From Flavobacteriales bacterium (lineage in GTDB: Bacteria > Bacteroidota > Bacteroidia > Flavobacteriales > Flavobacteriaceae), in contig JALVEJ010000215.1 of the NCBI GenBank assembly GCA_027031025.1, forward strand, positions 1 to 8,908: a DNA stretch of 8,908 nt, written 5' to 3'. Position 1 is the stretch's first letter. The number at the start of each line of letters is the position of its first letter. Shown here piece by piece: positions 1-6,349 of this stretch. The position numbers and the translations under genes are program-made. The notes under the pieces were generated by a model. The model made no database searches and was not told the DNA's origin. It saw only the letters and a list, made by a program, of their open reading frames with translations.

Positions 1-8
1 ATTTAGAC

Positions 9-36
9 TTGACAAAAAAACTTACCGTTATATAAT
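9..36 (+). promoter_or_regulatory. sigma70-type promoter of tRNA-fMet
   Basis: TTGACA at 9-14 and TATAAT at 31-36 are both consensus hexamers with a 16-bp spacer. The tRNA 5' end is at 51, so transcription would start only a few bases upstream of it. It is the clearest host-type promoter in the window and differs from the R-box promoters of the element. No terminator is visible after the tRNA, so transcripts may continue antisense into the recombinase gene. Confidence 0.85.
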
Positions 37-50
37 GTATGTCTGCTTGA

Positions 51-127
51 CGCGGGGTGGAGCAGCCTGGTAGCTCGCCGGGCTCATAACCCGGAGGTCG
101 AGGGTTCAAATCCCTCCCCCGCAACCA
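51..127 (+). tRNA. initiator tRNA-fMet (anticodon CAT), CCA encoded
   Basis: All arms fold. The acceptor is CGCGGGG with CCCCGCA, leaving the first pair C51-A123 unpaired, the hallmark of bacterial initiator tRNAs. The D-stem is GAGC/GCTC. The anticodon stem is CCGGG/CCCGG, with three consecutive G-C pairs next to the loop (another initiator trait). The anticodon CAT is at 85-87 and the T-stem is GAGGG/CCCTC. The CCA end at 125-127 is encoded. The 77-nt length is that of E. coli tRNA-fMet. The stems are nearly all G-C despite the AT-rich surroundings, which fits a thermophile. The 3' half overlaps the recombinase reading frame antisense, so this gene is the likely attachment site, left intact by integration. 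Confidence 0.97.
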
Positions 128-130
128 TAT
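84..130. other. putative attachment-site junction (attL or attR) in the tRNA 3' half
   Basis: The recombinase frame passes the tRNA 3' end at 127 and continues antisense to a TGA at 84-86, overlapping the anticodon. The boundary between host and element DNA therefore lies in or next to the tRNA 3' half. Serine integrases share only a few bases between attP and attB, so the exact crossover dinucleotide cannot be placed from one end. No second copy of the tRNA 3' half occurs in the window, so the other end of the element lies beyond 8908. Confidence 0.6.
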
Positions 131-1607
131 TGATTTTACGGTCGTAGGTTCTAAACGGGTTCTTAAATTTATACTCAATCCAGTAAAAACCTTCTATTTT
201 GTCTTTTTCTATTCTGACTTCTTCAAGCACATTTTTTATTATTTCCCTTGCCTGAGATATATCCATGCTTAAAACATTATCTATCTGCTCAAGGAGTATA
301 TCTATTACCCCATCGTCAATTTCTACCCCTTCTATTTCCTCAAAAGATTTTAGTTCCATCTCCAAAAGTCTTATCTGTTCTTCGTATTCCTGTATCTTTT
401 TAGCTATGGTTTTGCTTGGATTTTCCTCAAATATCTCCAGGAAGCTCTGAAGTTTTTTATTTAACTTTTCTATTTCTTTCTCTATATCTGATTTTGTCTT
501 TTGTCTGGAGTAGAGGGCTCTTATCTGCTCTTCCAGTTCTTCTTTGAATAGCTGTCTGTTTTCTATTAAATGCTGCTTTATAGCGTGTATAACAAGGGTA
601 TTCAACATATCTTCCCTGAAACTTGCTGTTATATCGCAGGCTCCTACTAAAGCCTGTCTGCATTTGAAGGAAACCTTAGAATGCTTTATGAGATTACTTC
701 CACACTGGCATTTGATAAATCCGCCTAAAAGGGTTGTATATCCTACTCTGTTTTTGCTGTTGTCCTGTCTTTGTCTTGATAGTCTTTTCCTGTTAGCTTC
801 TTCCCAGATTTCCACAGGAACTATCTGTAAATCTGGTCTTTCAATCCTTATCCACTGCTCTGGTGGGTTAGGTATTTTCTTCCTTTTAGAAAATCCTGGT
901 ATCTTACGATACTGGTATTTGTTCCAAACTATTACACCTTTGTATATTTCATTTGTGATTATTTCCCTTACAGCTGTTAAAGACCATTTAGCTCCTCTTG
1001 GAGATGGAATACCTCTTTGATTTAGTATTTTTGCTATTTCTTTAAAGCCTTTTCCTGATATGTATAATTCAAATATTTCTTTGACTATTTTTGCTTCTTT
1101 TTTGTCTATGTAGAGTTCCCCATCTTTTAGTTTGTATCCAAACTTAGGAGCAAATACAGCCTTTCCCTGTTGCAACCTACCGTATAAACCTCTCCATGTG
1201 TTCTTTCTGATACTTTCTACATACTGTTCATCAGCTATACCGTTTGCAGATAATAATAACTCTATATTTTCCTGCTCAGTAGATATTCCCTGTGAAACAA
1301 ATACAATGTTTACCCCGTAGATATATTTAAGCTCTCTTACCCTTAGCTTTATTTCTGCTGTATCTCGGGATATTCTGCTTGTGTGGTATGTATATATTTT
1401 CTTTATCCTGTGCTTTTTTACATACTCAAGCATTTGCTGATAAGCTTCTCTATCATCTGAAAGACCGCTTTTAGCCTCATCAAAGAAAACAGCAACAACC
1501 TCATCGTTCTGTTTTTCTGCCTCTATCTGACAGAGAATAACCTGGTCTTTGATAGACTTTTTGTCCTGATTTTTAGAACTGTATCTTGCGTATATAACTG
1601 CTTTCAT
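84..1607 (-). CDS. large serine recombinase / integrase
   Basis: This 507-residue protein has the full large-serine-recombinase layout. The N-terminal resolvase domain (about 1-150) carries YARYSS with the likely nucleophile Ser10, and SRISRD with Arg78 and Arg81. A Recombinase domain follows (about 155-275; GYKL, then the RGIPSPRGAKWS segment). A zinc ribbon uses Cys300, Cys302, Cys316 and Cys324, and a coiled coil spans about 352-425. Such enzymes cut and exchange attP and attB through a phosphoserine link and integrate phages or mobile elements. The final MVAGEGFEPSTSGL (494-507) is antisense tRNA-fMet sequence, so the element's own reading frame accounts for about 493 residues. The start has only a weak ribosome site and overlaps the upstream 44-codon gene by ATGA, implying translational coupling. 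Expression probably begins at R-box R1 or R2. Confidence 0.93.
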   Translation of the reverse strand: MKAVIYARYSSKNQDKKSIKDQVILCQIEAEKQNDEVVAVFFDEAKSGLSDDREAYQQMLEYVKKHRIKKIYTYHTSRISRDTAEIKLRVRELKYIYGVNIVFVSQGISTEQENIELLLSANGIADEQYVESIRKNTWRGLYGRLQQGKAVFAPKFGYKLKDGELYIDKKEAKIVKEIFELYISGKGFKEIAKILNQRGIPSPRGAKWSLTAVREIITNEIYKGVIVWNKYQYRKIPGFSKRKKIPNPPEQWIRIERPDLQIVPVEIWEEANRKRLSRQRQDNSKNRVGYTTLLGGFIKCQCGSNLIKHSKVSFKCRQALVGACDITASFREDMLNTLVIHAIKQHLIENRQLFKEELEEQIRALYSRQKTKSDIEKEIEKLNKKLQSFLEIFEENPSKTIAKKIQEYEEQIRLLEMELKSFEEIEGVEIDDGVIDILLEQIDNVLSMDISQAREIIKNVLEEVRIEKDKIEGFYWIEYKFKNPFRTYDRKINMVAGEGFEPSTSGL

Positions 1608-1738
1608 GCTTTGACTACCCTTACTACTCCTTTTTCTATTTTGATTTTTATAATGCCTCTTTTCTCAAGTTCTTTCAAATACTTTAGAGAGATAACTGCT
1701 ATTTTTTCTACTACTTTATCTTTCTCAACCGTTTTCAT
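1604..1738 (-). CDS. 44-residue protein coupled to the recombinase
   Basis: ATG at 1738 follows GAGGGG at a good distance, and the frame ends in a TGA whose ATGA overlaps the recombinase start. The product is small and highly charged: a Lys/Glu helix containing KYLKELEKRG, then a short beta-like segment rich in Ile, Val and Lys ending VVRVVKA. R-box R1 ends 23 nt upstream of the start, making this the first gene of the recombinase transcript. I do not recognise a family. Its position directly before the recombinase makes a recombination directionality factor or recombinase regulator a reasonable guess, but no motif shows this. Confidence 0.7.
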   Translation of the reverse strand: MKTVEKDKVVEKIAVISLKYLKELEKRGIIKIKIEKGVVRVVKA

Positions 1739-1760
1739 ATTACCCCTCTAACAAGGCTTT

Positions 1761-1784
1761 TATATATAAAACGGAATTTTTCAT
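1761..1784 (-). promoter_or_regulatory. R-box R1 (putative promoter of the recombinase operon)
   Basis: On the minus strand this reads TGAAAAATTCCG followed by TTTTATATATA. It has one more T than the other copies. It ends 23 nt before the ATG of the 44-residue gene. Its first three bases, TGA, are also the stop codon of the upstream 51-residue gene. The following bases, AAAGCC, resemble the flank of R4. Confidence 0.7.
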
Positions 1785-1936
1785 TTGCCTGATGTCAGTT
1801 TGTATTTTTTGTTTTCTTCTTTTCTCTTTTTCCTGATTTCAGCAAGAGTTTTTAGCTCATCTATAACCTCTTTTGTTTTCCCATTTTCAAGCTTTCTAAT
1901 CCATTTCTCATAAAGCCTTACGTCTGAAAATCTCAT
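1781..1936 (-). CDS. 51-residue basic helical protein
   Basis: ATG at 1936 is preceded by GGAGGGAACTTAAG, a strong ribosome binding site overlapping the end of the upstream gene, whose stop lies one base before this start. The product begins MRFSDVRLYEKWIRKLENG and continues as a predicted charged helix with a Lys/Arg-rich tail (RKKRKEENKK). The stop codon TGA is part of R-box R1. It could be a small DNA- or RNA-binding accessory protein, but no family is recognised. It was probably missed by default gene finders because of its length. Confidence 0.68.
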   Translation of the reverse strand: MRFSDVRLYEKWIRKLENGKTKEVIDELKTLAEIRKKRKEENKKYKLTSGK

Positions 1937-1937
1937 C

Positions 1938-2114
1938 TTAAGTTCCCTCCTTTTTGTATTTGATAAGCATAAACAAAGAATAAATCCAAAGGGTTCCTAC
2001 AATTAGAGGTAAAACATACTGAACGAAGGCTATAAAAAGCTGTAAGACAGAATTTGTCTTAAGCAGAAAAGCTATTACTCCAAATAGCATTAGAACAAAT
2101 ACTAAAACTTTCAT
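1938..2114 (-). CDS. 58-residue two-TM membrane protein
   Basis: The start at 2114 is chosen because GGAGGGTGAG sits directly before it. An in-frame ATG at 2162 lies inside R-box R2, upstream of the expected transcription start. The protein is almost entirely two hydrophobic segments, about 2-19 and 29-51, with a short polar turn (KTNS) and a basic tail KYKKEGT, so both ends are probably cytoplasmic. It heads the R2 transcript with the 51-residue gene one base downstream. Size and topology would fit a holin, a small coat protein or a membrane accessory protein, but nothing distinguishes these. Function unknown. Confidence 0.72.
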   Translation of the reverse strand: MKVLVFVLMLFGVIAFLLKTNSVLQLFIAFVQYVLPLIVGTLWIYSLFMLIKYKKEGT

Positions 2115-2139
2115 CTCACCCTCCTGAAAAGTCCTTTCA

Positions 2140-2162
2140 TATATATAAACGGAATTTTTCAT
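2140..2162 (-). promoter_or_regulatory. R-box R2 (putative promoter)
   Basis: Minus strand: TGAAAAATTCCG then TTTATATATA, ending 26 nt before the ATG at 2114. It is followed by AAAGGA, like the downstream flanks of R1 and R4. It would transcribe the 58- and 51-residue genes and, by read-through, the 44-residue gene and recombinase. It marks the edge of the minus-strand block, because plus-strand sequence begins immediately beyond it. Confidence 0.7.
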
Positions 2163-2173
2163 ATTGACCCTGG

Positions 2174-2278
2174 ATGTACAAGATGATTGCGGATAAAGTA
2201 AGCAGGGGAGTAAAGGAAGGTAAGATAAAAGTTAAGGATGTAAATGAAGTTTTCAAAAGGTTGGGAATAGATGTATAA
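2174..2278 (+). pseudogene. possible gene fragment at the edge of the plus-strand cassette
   Basis: An ATG-started 34-codon frame has coding-like composition (EGKIKVKDVNEVFKRLGIDV at its end) but no ribosome binding site, and an in-frame TGA lies two codons before the ATG. It resembles the C-terminal tail of a longer protein cut off next to R2, as expected at an insertion junction. A second tiny frame (2271-2330, 19 codons) overlaps its stop and is even less certain. It may not be translated at all. Confidence 0.3.
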
Positions 2279-2309
2279 GCAGAAACTATCAGATATTGCA
2301 GGAAAAGAT

Positions 2310-2379
2310 TTGGGAAAATTTGAGATTTAGCTTTATAATTTTACACTACAAAGAATAAAATTTATGCTATGTAGTGTAA
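2310..2379 (+). promoter_or_regulatory. promoter with a perfect 10-bp inverted-repeat operator
   Basis: TTACACTACA at 2341-2350 and its exact reverse complement TGTAGTGTAA at 2370-2379 flank 19 bp. Two promoters are possible. TTTACA (2340-2345) and TATGCT (2363-2368) have a 17-bp spacer and would start near 2375, just before the ATG at 2379. Alternatively, TTGGGA (2310-2315) and TATAAT (2334-2339) have an 18-bp spacer and start inside the left arm. Either way the repeat arms overlap promoter elements, the normal arrangement for repressor control. No R-box is present here. Confidence 0.6.
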
Positions 2380-2699
2380 TGAAAAATAAAATAATTGAAA
2401 GCATTTTACTTGAGGAAAGAGAACGTCTTTTAGGTAGGCTAAAGGTTATAGAGCACAGACTTAAATCTTTACCTGATGGTTGGATAAGGAAGACAGATAG
2501 AGGGGGTAAGGTCTATAAATATCTTTATAAGTCTAAAAGAGAAGGTGGTAAAGTAAAATCTATTTTCTTAGGGAAAGTTAATGATAATATTGAAAAGCAA
2601 ATAAGAGAAAGGAAAAGATTAGTAGCGGAAAAAAAGCGATTAAAGGAAAGGATTGAAGAACTAAATAGATTTTTAAGGTTTTCTGATACTTTAACCTAA
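2379..2699 (+). CDS. 106-residue coiled-coil protein with a central beta-like module
   Basis: Charged helices at about 4-30 and 71-99 flank a beta-rich core (31-66) of the pattern LPDGWIRKTDRGGKVYKYLY then GGKVKSIFLGKV. This layout, a Leu-Pro-x-Gly turn followed by a Gly/Tyr-rich strand pair, is one I associate with uncharacterised bacterial and phage proteins (DUF6788-like), without certainty. The in-frame ATG at 2364 is rejected as start because it falls in a likely -10 hexamer. The ATG at 2379 has no Shine-Dalgarno and lies very close to a predicted transcription start, so translation may be leaderless. It is the first gene of the plus-strand cassette and could be its autoregulator, which is inference. 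Confidence 0.75.
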   Translation: MKNKIIESILLEERERLLGRLKVIEHRLKSLPDGWIRKTDRGGKVYKYLYKSKREGGKVKSIFLGKVNDNIEKQIRERKRLVAEKKRLKERIEELNRFLRFSDTLT

Positions 2700-2731
2700 C
2701 GAAACATTAATATTTAAACGGGAGGTATTAA

Positions 2732-2956
2732 ATGAGGGTTAGAGCTAACTGGAAACAGGGAAAGGTAGCTGAGGATGGATTAATAAGAGTTCATAAAATA
2801 CGAGAGGATCAACCTAATAGTTGTAGATTTGAAGAAATGACGGACTTTCAAGATTTTAATTCGGAGGAAGAAGCGAAAGAAGCAATAAAAAACAAAGGAT
2901 ATTCAAAATATAAACGTTGCAAGTATTGTTGGGATGGAAAAATAATAGAAATTTAG
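2732..2956 (+). CDS. 74-residue hypothetical protein with a single CxxC
   Basis: ATG at 2732 follows a strong GGGAGG site, 32 nt after the previous stop. The product has Cys31 and a C-terminal KRCKYCWDGK motif (Cys63, Cys66). One CxxC pair could bind metal only with a partner or as a dimer. The helix SEEEAKEAIKNKGYSKYKRC just before it resembles short nucleic-acid-associated zinc-knuckle proteins. I do not recognise a named family. It sits between the coiled-coil protein and the HhH-like protein, probably co-transcribed with both. Confidence 0.72.
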   Translation: MRVRANWKQGKVAEDGLIRVHKIREDQPNSCRFEEMTDFQDFNSEEEAKEAIKNKGYSKYKRCKYCWDGKIIEI

Positions 2957-2984
2957 CCATTGTATATAATAGTGAGTAGTATAA

Positions 2985-3515
2985 ATGGATATAGAAAACT
3001 TAGTTGACGACTACATTGAAAAGTTCAGATATGAAGCTAAAAGGGAATTAGAATGGTTTAAGAAACAAAAGACTATAGAAGATGCTATCAAAGTAGCTGC
3101 GTTGGCAGAAAGACCGTCAGGAAAAAGATTTGCCCATCAACGTAGATTGAAAAAAGAAGTCCTTGAGAAAGCAAAAGAAATATTACTGCAGAATAAAGAT
3201 AAGATTAAAAAAACAAAGAACTTTGATGAACTTTATGACTTAATTTCAAAACTTCTAAAAAATATATTGGGAATTGGACCATTATATATCTATGACACAT
3301 CTTTAAGAATTGGAGCTTATTTAGGATTTGAACCAAAAGATGTGTATCTTCATGCAGGAACTTTAGAGGGTGCAAGGGCGTTAGGTTTTAAAGGAAATAA
3401 AATCTCTGTAAAAGATTTACCTAAATCTTTAGGTAGGTTAAAACCTCGAGAAATAGAAGATTTTTTATGCATCTATAAAGATGAACTTAAAAAGCTTAGC
3501 AAAACTAAAACTTAA
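2985..3515 (+). CDS. 176-residue uncharacterised protein with a helix-hairpin-helix-like segment
   Basis: The N-terminal 90 residues are mostly charged helices (basic stretch KRFAHQRRLKKE at 47-58). The central LLKNILGIGPLYIYDTSLRI (91-109) looks like helix-hairpin-helix, with IGP as the turn. It is followed by AYLGFEPKDVYLHAGTLEGA (111-130) and the C-terminal LKPREIEDFLCIYKDEL. This GIGPLYIYDTSLRIGAYLG...VYLHAG pattern recurs, from memory, in uncharacterised bacterial proteins of similar size, so it is a genuine conserved family without known function. An HhH would suggest DNA or protein contact. The ribosome site (GTGAG) is weak. A TATAAT at 2965-2970 lies close upstream but has no matching -35. 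It ends the plus-strand cassette. Confidence 0.8.
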   Translation: MDIENLVDDYIEKFRYEAKRELEWFKKQKTIEDAIKVAALAERPSGKRFAHQRRLKKEVLEKAKEILLQNKDKIKKTKNFDELYDLISKLLKNILGIGPLYIYDTSLRIGAYLGFEPKDVYLHAGTLEGARALGFKGNKISVKDLPKSLGRLKPREIEDFLCIYKDELKKLSKTKT

Positions 3516-3554
3516 AATTTAATTTCGAATAACTGAAAATTTTAATTATCATCG

Positions 3555-3598
3555 TTATACATTATTATACATTTGTGTATAATACATTTTTGTATAAT
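3555..3598. repeat. cluster of ATTATACA / TGTATAAT direct and inverted repeats
   Basis: TTATACATTA (3555-3564) is followed directly by TTATACATTT (3565-3574). ATTATACA (3564-3571) forms a perfect 8-bp palindrome with TGTATAAT (3576-3583) around TTTG. A second TGTATAAT lies at 3591-3598, offset by 15 bp. It lies between the convergent ends of a plus-strand gene (3515) and a minus-strand gene (3603), where promoter operators are not expected. Possible roles are a protein-binding site array (partition- or origin-like), a boundary of the inserted cassette, or simply an AT-rich bidirectional terminator. It lacks G-C stems and T runs typical of terminators. Confidence 0.55.
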
Positions 3599-3602
3599 TT
3601 CT

Positions 3603-4637
3603 TTAAATGTTGATTTTATTTCGCTTTAATAAAGCCTTAAAGTTCTCAACACCACCAAAGGTTTTTTTGATATAGGAGATTAGTTCATGCCTTTTTTCAT
3701 CACAAAATCTTCTTCTTGCATAGGCATATCCATGCTTAATTGCCAATTTAATAAATTCTTCAATACTGCATATATCTTTTTTGATGCGATTTTTTCTTCC
3801 TCTCTGGTTCCCTTTGAAGTAAGCATTATTTATGCGTTTGTAAAGATGGTCTTCAAATTTAAACTTGAACTCATCAAAAGTAGAGTTAACAATCATACTA
3901 TCTATTACAACTCGGGTTAGTCCCCTTGTTTTAGTTTTTAATCTATCTCTCAAAATACCTGTTGTATCTTGCCCTATAAACCTGTCAAGTCTGGCTAAAG
4001 GTTCCTGAGAATATAAAGCTTTTAAAAATCCTTCATAATCAATAATACCTATACTGTCTTTACAGTAGTTCTCAACAATAATGGATTTAAGCTCTACTTT
4101 ATCCTTTTCCAATACATCCTTTATAGTTAGTCCATATTTTTTCAGATGGAACTTAACAACCCTTGTTTGAACATACTGCCTGAGATAATAAAGTCCAGAG
4201 ATGTGTCCTTTTTCCTTAAGAGTGTCAATAATCATATCAAGGTTTATCTTTTTAGTTCTTATTCCTTTAAGTTGGCTCAAAATTTGTTTTTCTGCTTCTA
4301 CTCTTTTTCTGTTTTTTTCATTTCTTCTTAAAATCCAGATGAGGTCATAATAGTCCTCTCCAAGATTATTCTTAATCCATACCTTACTTTTCCCTTGCTG
4401 TAGATAAAGTCTAACAAAGTAGGTTTTTGTAAGCTTTGAATGGCTTCCTTGAAATACTTCTATAAGGTTTAAGTTTTCTTTTATCCTACTGTATCTTTTA
4501 GCTTTCTGGATGTAGTAAGGTTTAACAAAAGGATATATTTTCTTTAAAGCTTTAAGTATCTGCGTCTGTGTAAATCCATATTGGCTTACAGTTGCAATAA
4601 TATCGTATATTGGCTGTTTTTCTTCCTTTGTTCTCAT
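3603..4637 (-). CDS. 344-residue basic protein, possible DNA-binding, last gene of the envelope operon
   Basis: There is no signal peptide or TM segment, and the protein is very rich in Lys and Arg. Two stretches look like helix-turn-helix: about 22-46 (FTQTQILKALKKIYPFVKPY...) and about 73-106 (YLQQGKSKVWIKNNLGEDYY). Basic clusters occur at 107-113 and 275-290 (KGNQRGRKNRIKKD). The C-terminus, SYIKKTFGGVENFKALLKRN, faintly recalls short homing-endonuclease-associated repeats. No catalytic motif is visible. The ATG overlaps the upstream gene as ATGA and has no good ribosome site of its own, so translation is probably coupled. Candidates are a replication initiator-like protein or the transcription factor for the R-box regulon. 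Both are inference. Confidence 0.8.
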   Translation of the reverse strand: MRTKEEKQPIYDIIATVSQYGFTQTQILKALKKIYPFVKPYYIQKAKRYSRIKENLNLIEVFQGSHSKLTKTYFVRLYLQQGKSKVWIKNNLGEDYYDLIWILRRNEKNRKRVEAEKQILSQLKGIRTKKINLDMIIDTLKEKGHISGLYYLRQYVQTRVVKFHLKKYGLTIKDVLEKDKVELKSIIVENYCKDSIGIIDYEGFLKALYSQEPLARLDRFIGQDTTGILRDRLKTKTRGLTRVVIDSMIVNSTFDEFKFKFEDHLYKRINNAYFKGNQRGRKNRIKKDICSIEEFIKLAIKHGYAYARRRFCDEKRHELISYIKKTFGGVENFKALLKRNKINI

Positions 4638-5383
4638 CTGTTATTTGACCTGGTTAAGTAATCAGAAAACTGATTTAAAGCTTTCTTTTTTAGTTGTGAA
4701 TTTCTTTGCATGTCTATTAGTGTTTTATCTGTTTCTTTTAAAGCTTTAACTATTGGGAAGATAATTCTCTCTATTATTAGTTTTTCTGGCATTCTTCGGT
4801 TGACATTTACACGGATTAAACATGCCAGTTTAAACTTATTTTCAAACAACCATCTGACAAATAATCCTGCACTATCATAAGAAATCTTAATTCCTTTGTT
4901 TCTTAACATAGCCAAATCTTCGGAAGATACTTTAAATAATGGAGAACCTTTGCTTCCAATTACTTTTCCATGTAAGAGGTCAAAAGAAATATGCGTCCCA
5001 TACGGGCTGTATATGTCTGAAAGATATGTATTGGGATTTACTCTTACAGATAGCCCATTATCCCCCAGAAATCTTACCGTTAAAGGTAGATATAAATTTG
5101 CAACCACCATATTGCCATCTATATTTAAACCTGGGTCGATGGGCGGTTGTATAAACTGCCTTGCTCTATTTCTTAATGCAAATTCTCTACTAACTTCATA
5201 TAAACTTCCGCATAATACCTCATTTTTGAAAATTTCTCTGTGAAAGTTTTTAAACTCTTTTGAGTTTATCTTTGGTTTTGGTCTTTCTGGATTTATATCC
5301 TTTTCTGGAAGACCTGAACTATCAAAATCAATGGCAAAGGAAAAAGCAAATATCAGTAAAAATATTCCTGTTATTTTTTTCAT
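4634..5383 (-). CDS. 249-residue exported protein
   Basis: A classic Sec signal peptide (MKKITGIFLLIFAFSFA, predicted cleavage after about residue 17) is followed by an acidic/proline-rich stretch (to about 40) and a folded region of unknown family. It contains two Cys (in VLCGSL and LACLIR), which could pair in the periplasm. The ribosome site GAGGTGAG is embedded in the last codons of the upstream gene, which overlaps by 4 bp. The downstream basic protein also overlaps by 4 bp. An exported protein translationally locked between a lipoprotein and a putative cytoplasmic DNA-binding protein suggests strict co-expression, as in phage or conjugation modules. Function not recognised. Confidence 0.82.
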   Translation of the reverse strand: MKKITGIFLLIFAFSFAIDFDSSGLPEKDINPERPKPKINSKEFKNFHREIFKNEVLCGSLYEVSREFALRNRARQFIQPPIDPGLNIDGNMVVANLYLPLTVRFLGDNGLSVRVNPNTYLSDIYSPYGTHISFDLLHGKVIGSKGSPLFKVSSEDLAMLRNKGIKISYDSAGLFVRWLFENKFKLACLIRVNVNRRMPEKLIIERIIFPIVKALKETDKTLIDMQRNSQLKKKALNQFSDYLTRSNNR

Positions 5384-6348
5384 ATTCTCACCTCACAAAA
5401 CTTTTTTATGTTTTTGCAATGGGCAAGTTTATTATCTATTTCACAAATAACTCTTCCCCTTAAATGAACAGGATTATTATCTACTCCACAGTCCCAAAAA
5501 CCATCTTTAGCAAGATAAGTATCATAAATAGCCTTTACTCCTATACCAGAAATAACACCTGCTCCTGAGCATATGTTGTAAGGGCTATACATCTTTTGAA
5601 TACAATACTTTGTATAGATGGGACAGCCATCTCTCAACATATCTGTGATTTTGTCACTTATAGATTTGCTAACACCCATTGGAGTTAATGAATAATTTTC
5701 TATTTTCTTCAGGCAGCTTTTTGGATAATCAGATGTAAATCTTTCTGTGGCATATCTACTTATCTTTTTTATTTTTCTCATAGGGAATACAACATATCTG
5801 GATAAAACCTCACTATTTCTAACACAGACAAAAGTAGGATAAAGAGAAAAAGCTCTGCTATCTTTACGGACTAAAAACTTGTATTCATTTAAAAATGCTC
5901 TGTTGTGTATAGGGTTACCGCTGTGAACTATTTTTAGTTGAACCTTTATAGTCCCACCTTGATTTTTACAGTTTACAAAAACTTCTTTAAGATAATTTGG
6001 ATACTCTATATCTATTTTAGTTTTGATTGTTTCATTCCTAACTTTAAGTTTGACAGGCAAATTTTTAATTTTGTTATCACCTTCGGAGAGTGCAGCTATT
6101 ACTTTTGGATGAAAAAGGTAATAATAGTAGTAGTAATATACTTTATTAGCAAGAAATTCTAATTTTTGGTTATATCCGAAAAATGATGTTTTTTCTGACA
6201 AGGTTTTAATAAAATCTTCTGGGACAATAACAGGAATTACTCCGTAATAATATGTATTTTTAGGTTCGGTTTGTGGCTTTTTACCTGCACATGATAAAAA
6301 GATAAAAGACACTATTAAGATTAAAAATCCTATAAAACCTTTTCTCAT
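5380..6348 (-). CDS. 322-residue Cys-rich lipoprotein
   Basis: The N-terminal MRKGFIGFLILIVSFIFLSC is a lipoprotein signal with lipidated Cys20 (Phe rather than the usual Leu at -3). Ten further Cys follow (127, 175, 212, 242, 249, 260, 287, 302, 311, 318), an even number compatible with five disulfides, seven of them after residue 240. A run of seven Tyr (71-77) is encoded by mixed TAT/TAC codons. The ATG has a GGGGG-type ribosome site and starts one base after the upstream stop. It is probably anchored in the inner or outer membrane facing the periplasm or outside. Disulfide-rich surface proteins occur as adhesins, receptor-binding and conjugation proteins, but no family is recognised. Confidence 0.83.
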   Translation of the reverse strand: MRKGFIGFLILIVSFIFLSCAGKKPQTEPKNTYYYGVIPVIVPEDFIKTLSEKTSFFGYNQKLEFLANKVYYYYYYYLFHPKVIAALSEGDNKIKNLPVKLKVRNETIKTKIDIEYPNYLKEVFVNCKNQGGTIKVQLKIVHSGNPIHNRAFLNEYKFLVRKDSRAFSLYPTFVCVRNSEVLSRYVVFPMRKIKKISRYATERFTSDYPKSCLKKIENYSLTPMGVSKSISDKITDMLRDGCPIYTKYCIQKMYSPYNICSGAGVISGIGVKAIYDTYLAKDGFWDCGVDNNPVHLRGRVICEIDNKLAHCKNIKKFCEVRI

Positions 6349-6349
6349 T

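Noticed and set aside
544..1020. 158-codon plus-strand open frame opposite the recombinase
   Set aside because: It is antisense to a clear recombinase with intact motifs and has no ribosome site or recognisable product.
2115..2162. ATG at 2162 extending the 58-residue membrane protein
   Set aside because: The ATG is part of R-box R2, lacks a ribosome site, and a strong GGAGGG lies before 2114.
2364..2378. ATG at 2364 as start of the first cassette gene
   Set aside because: It lies in the likely -10 hexamer TATGCT and within the operator region; 2379 is the next ATG.
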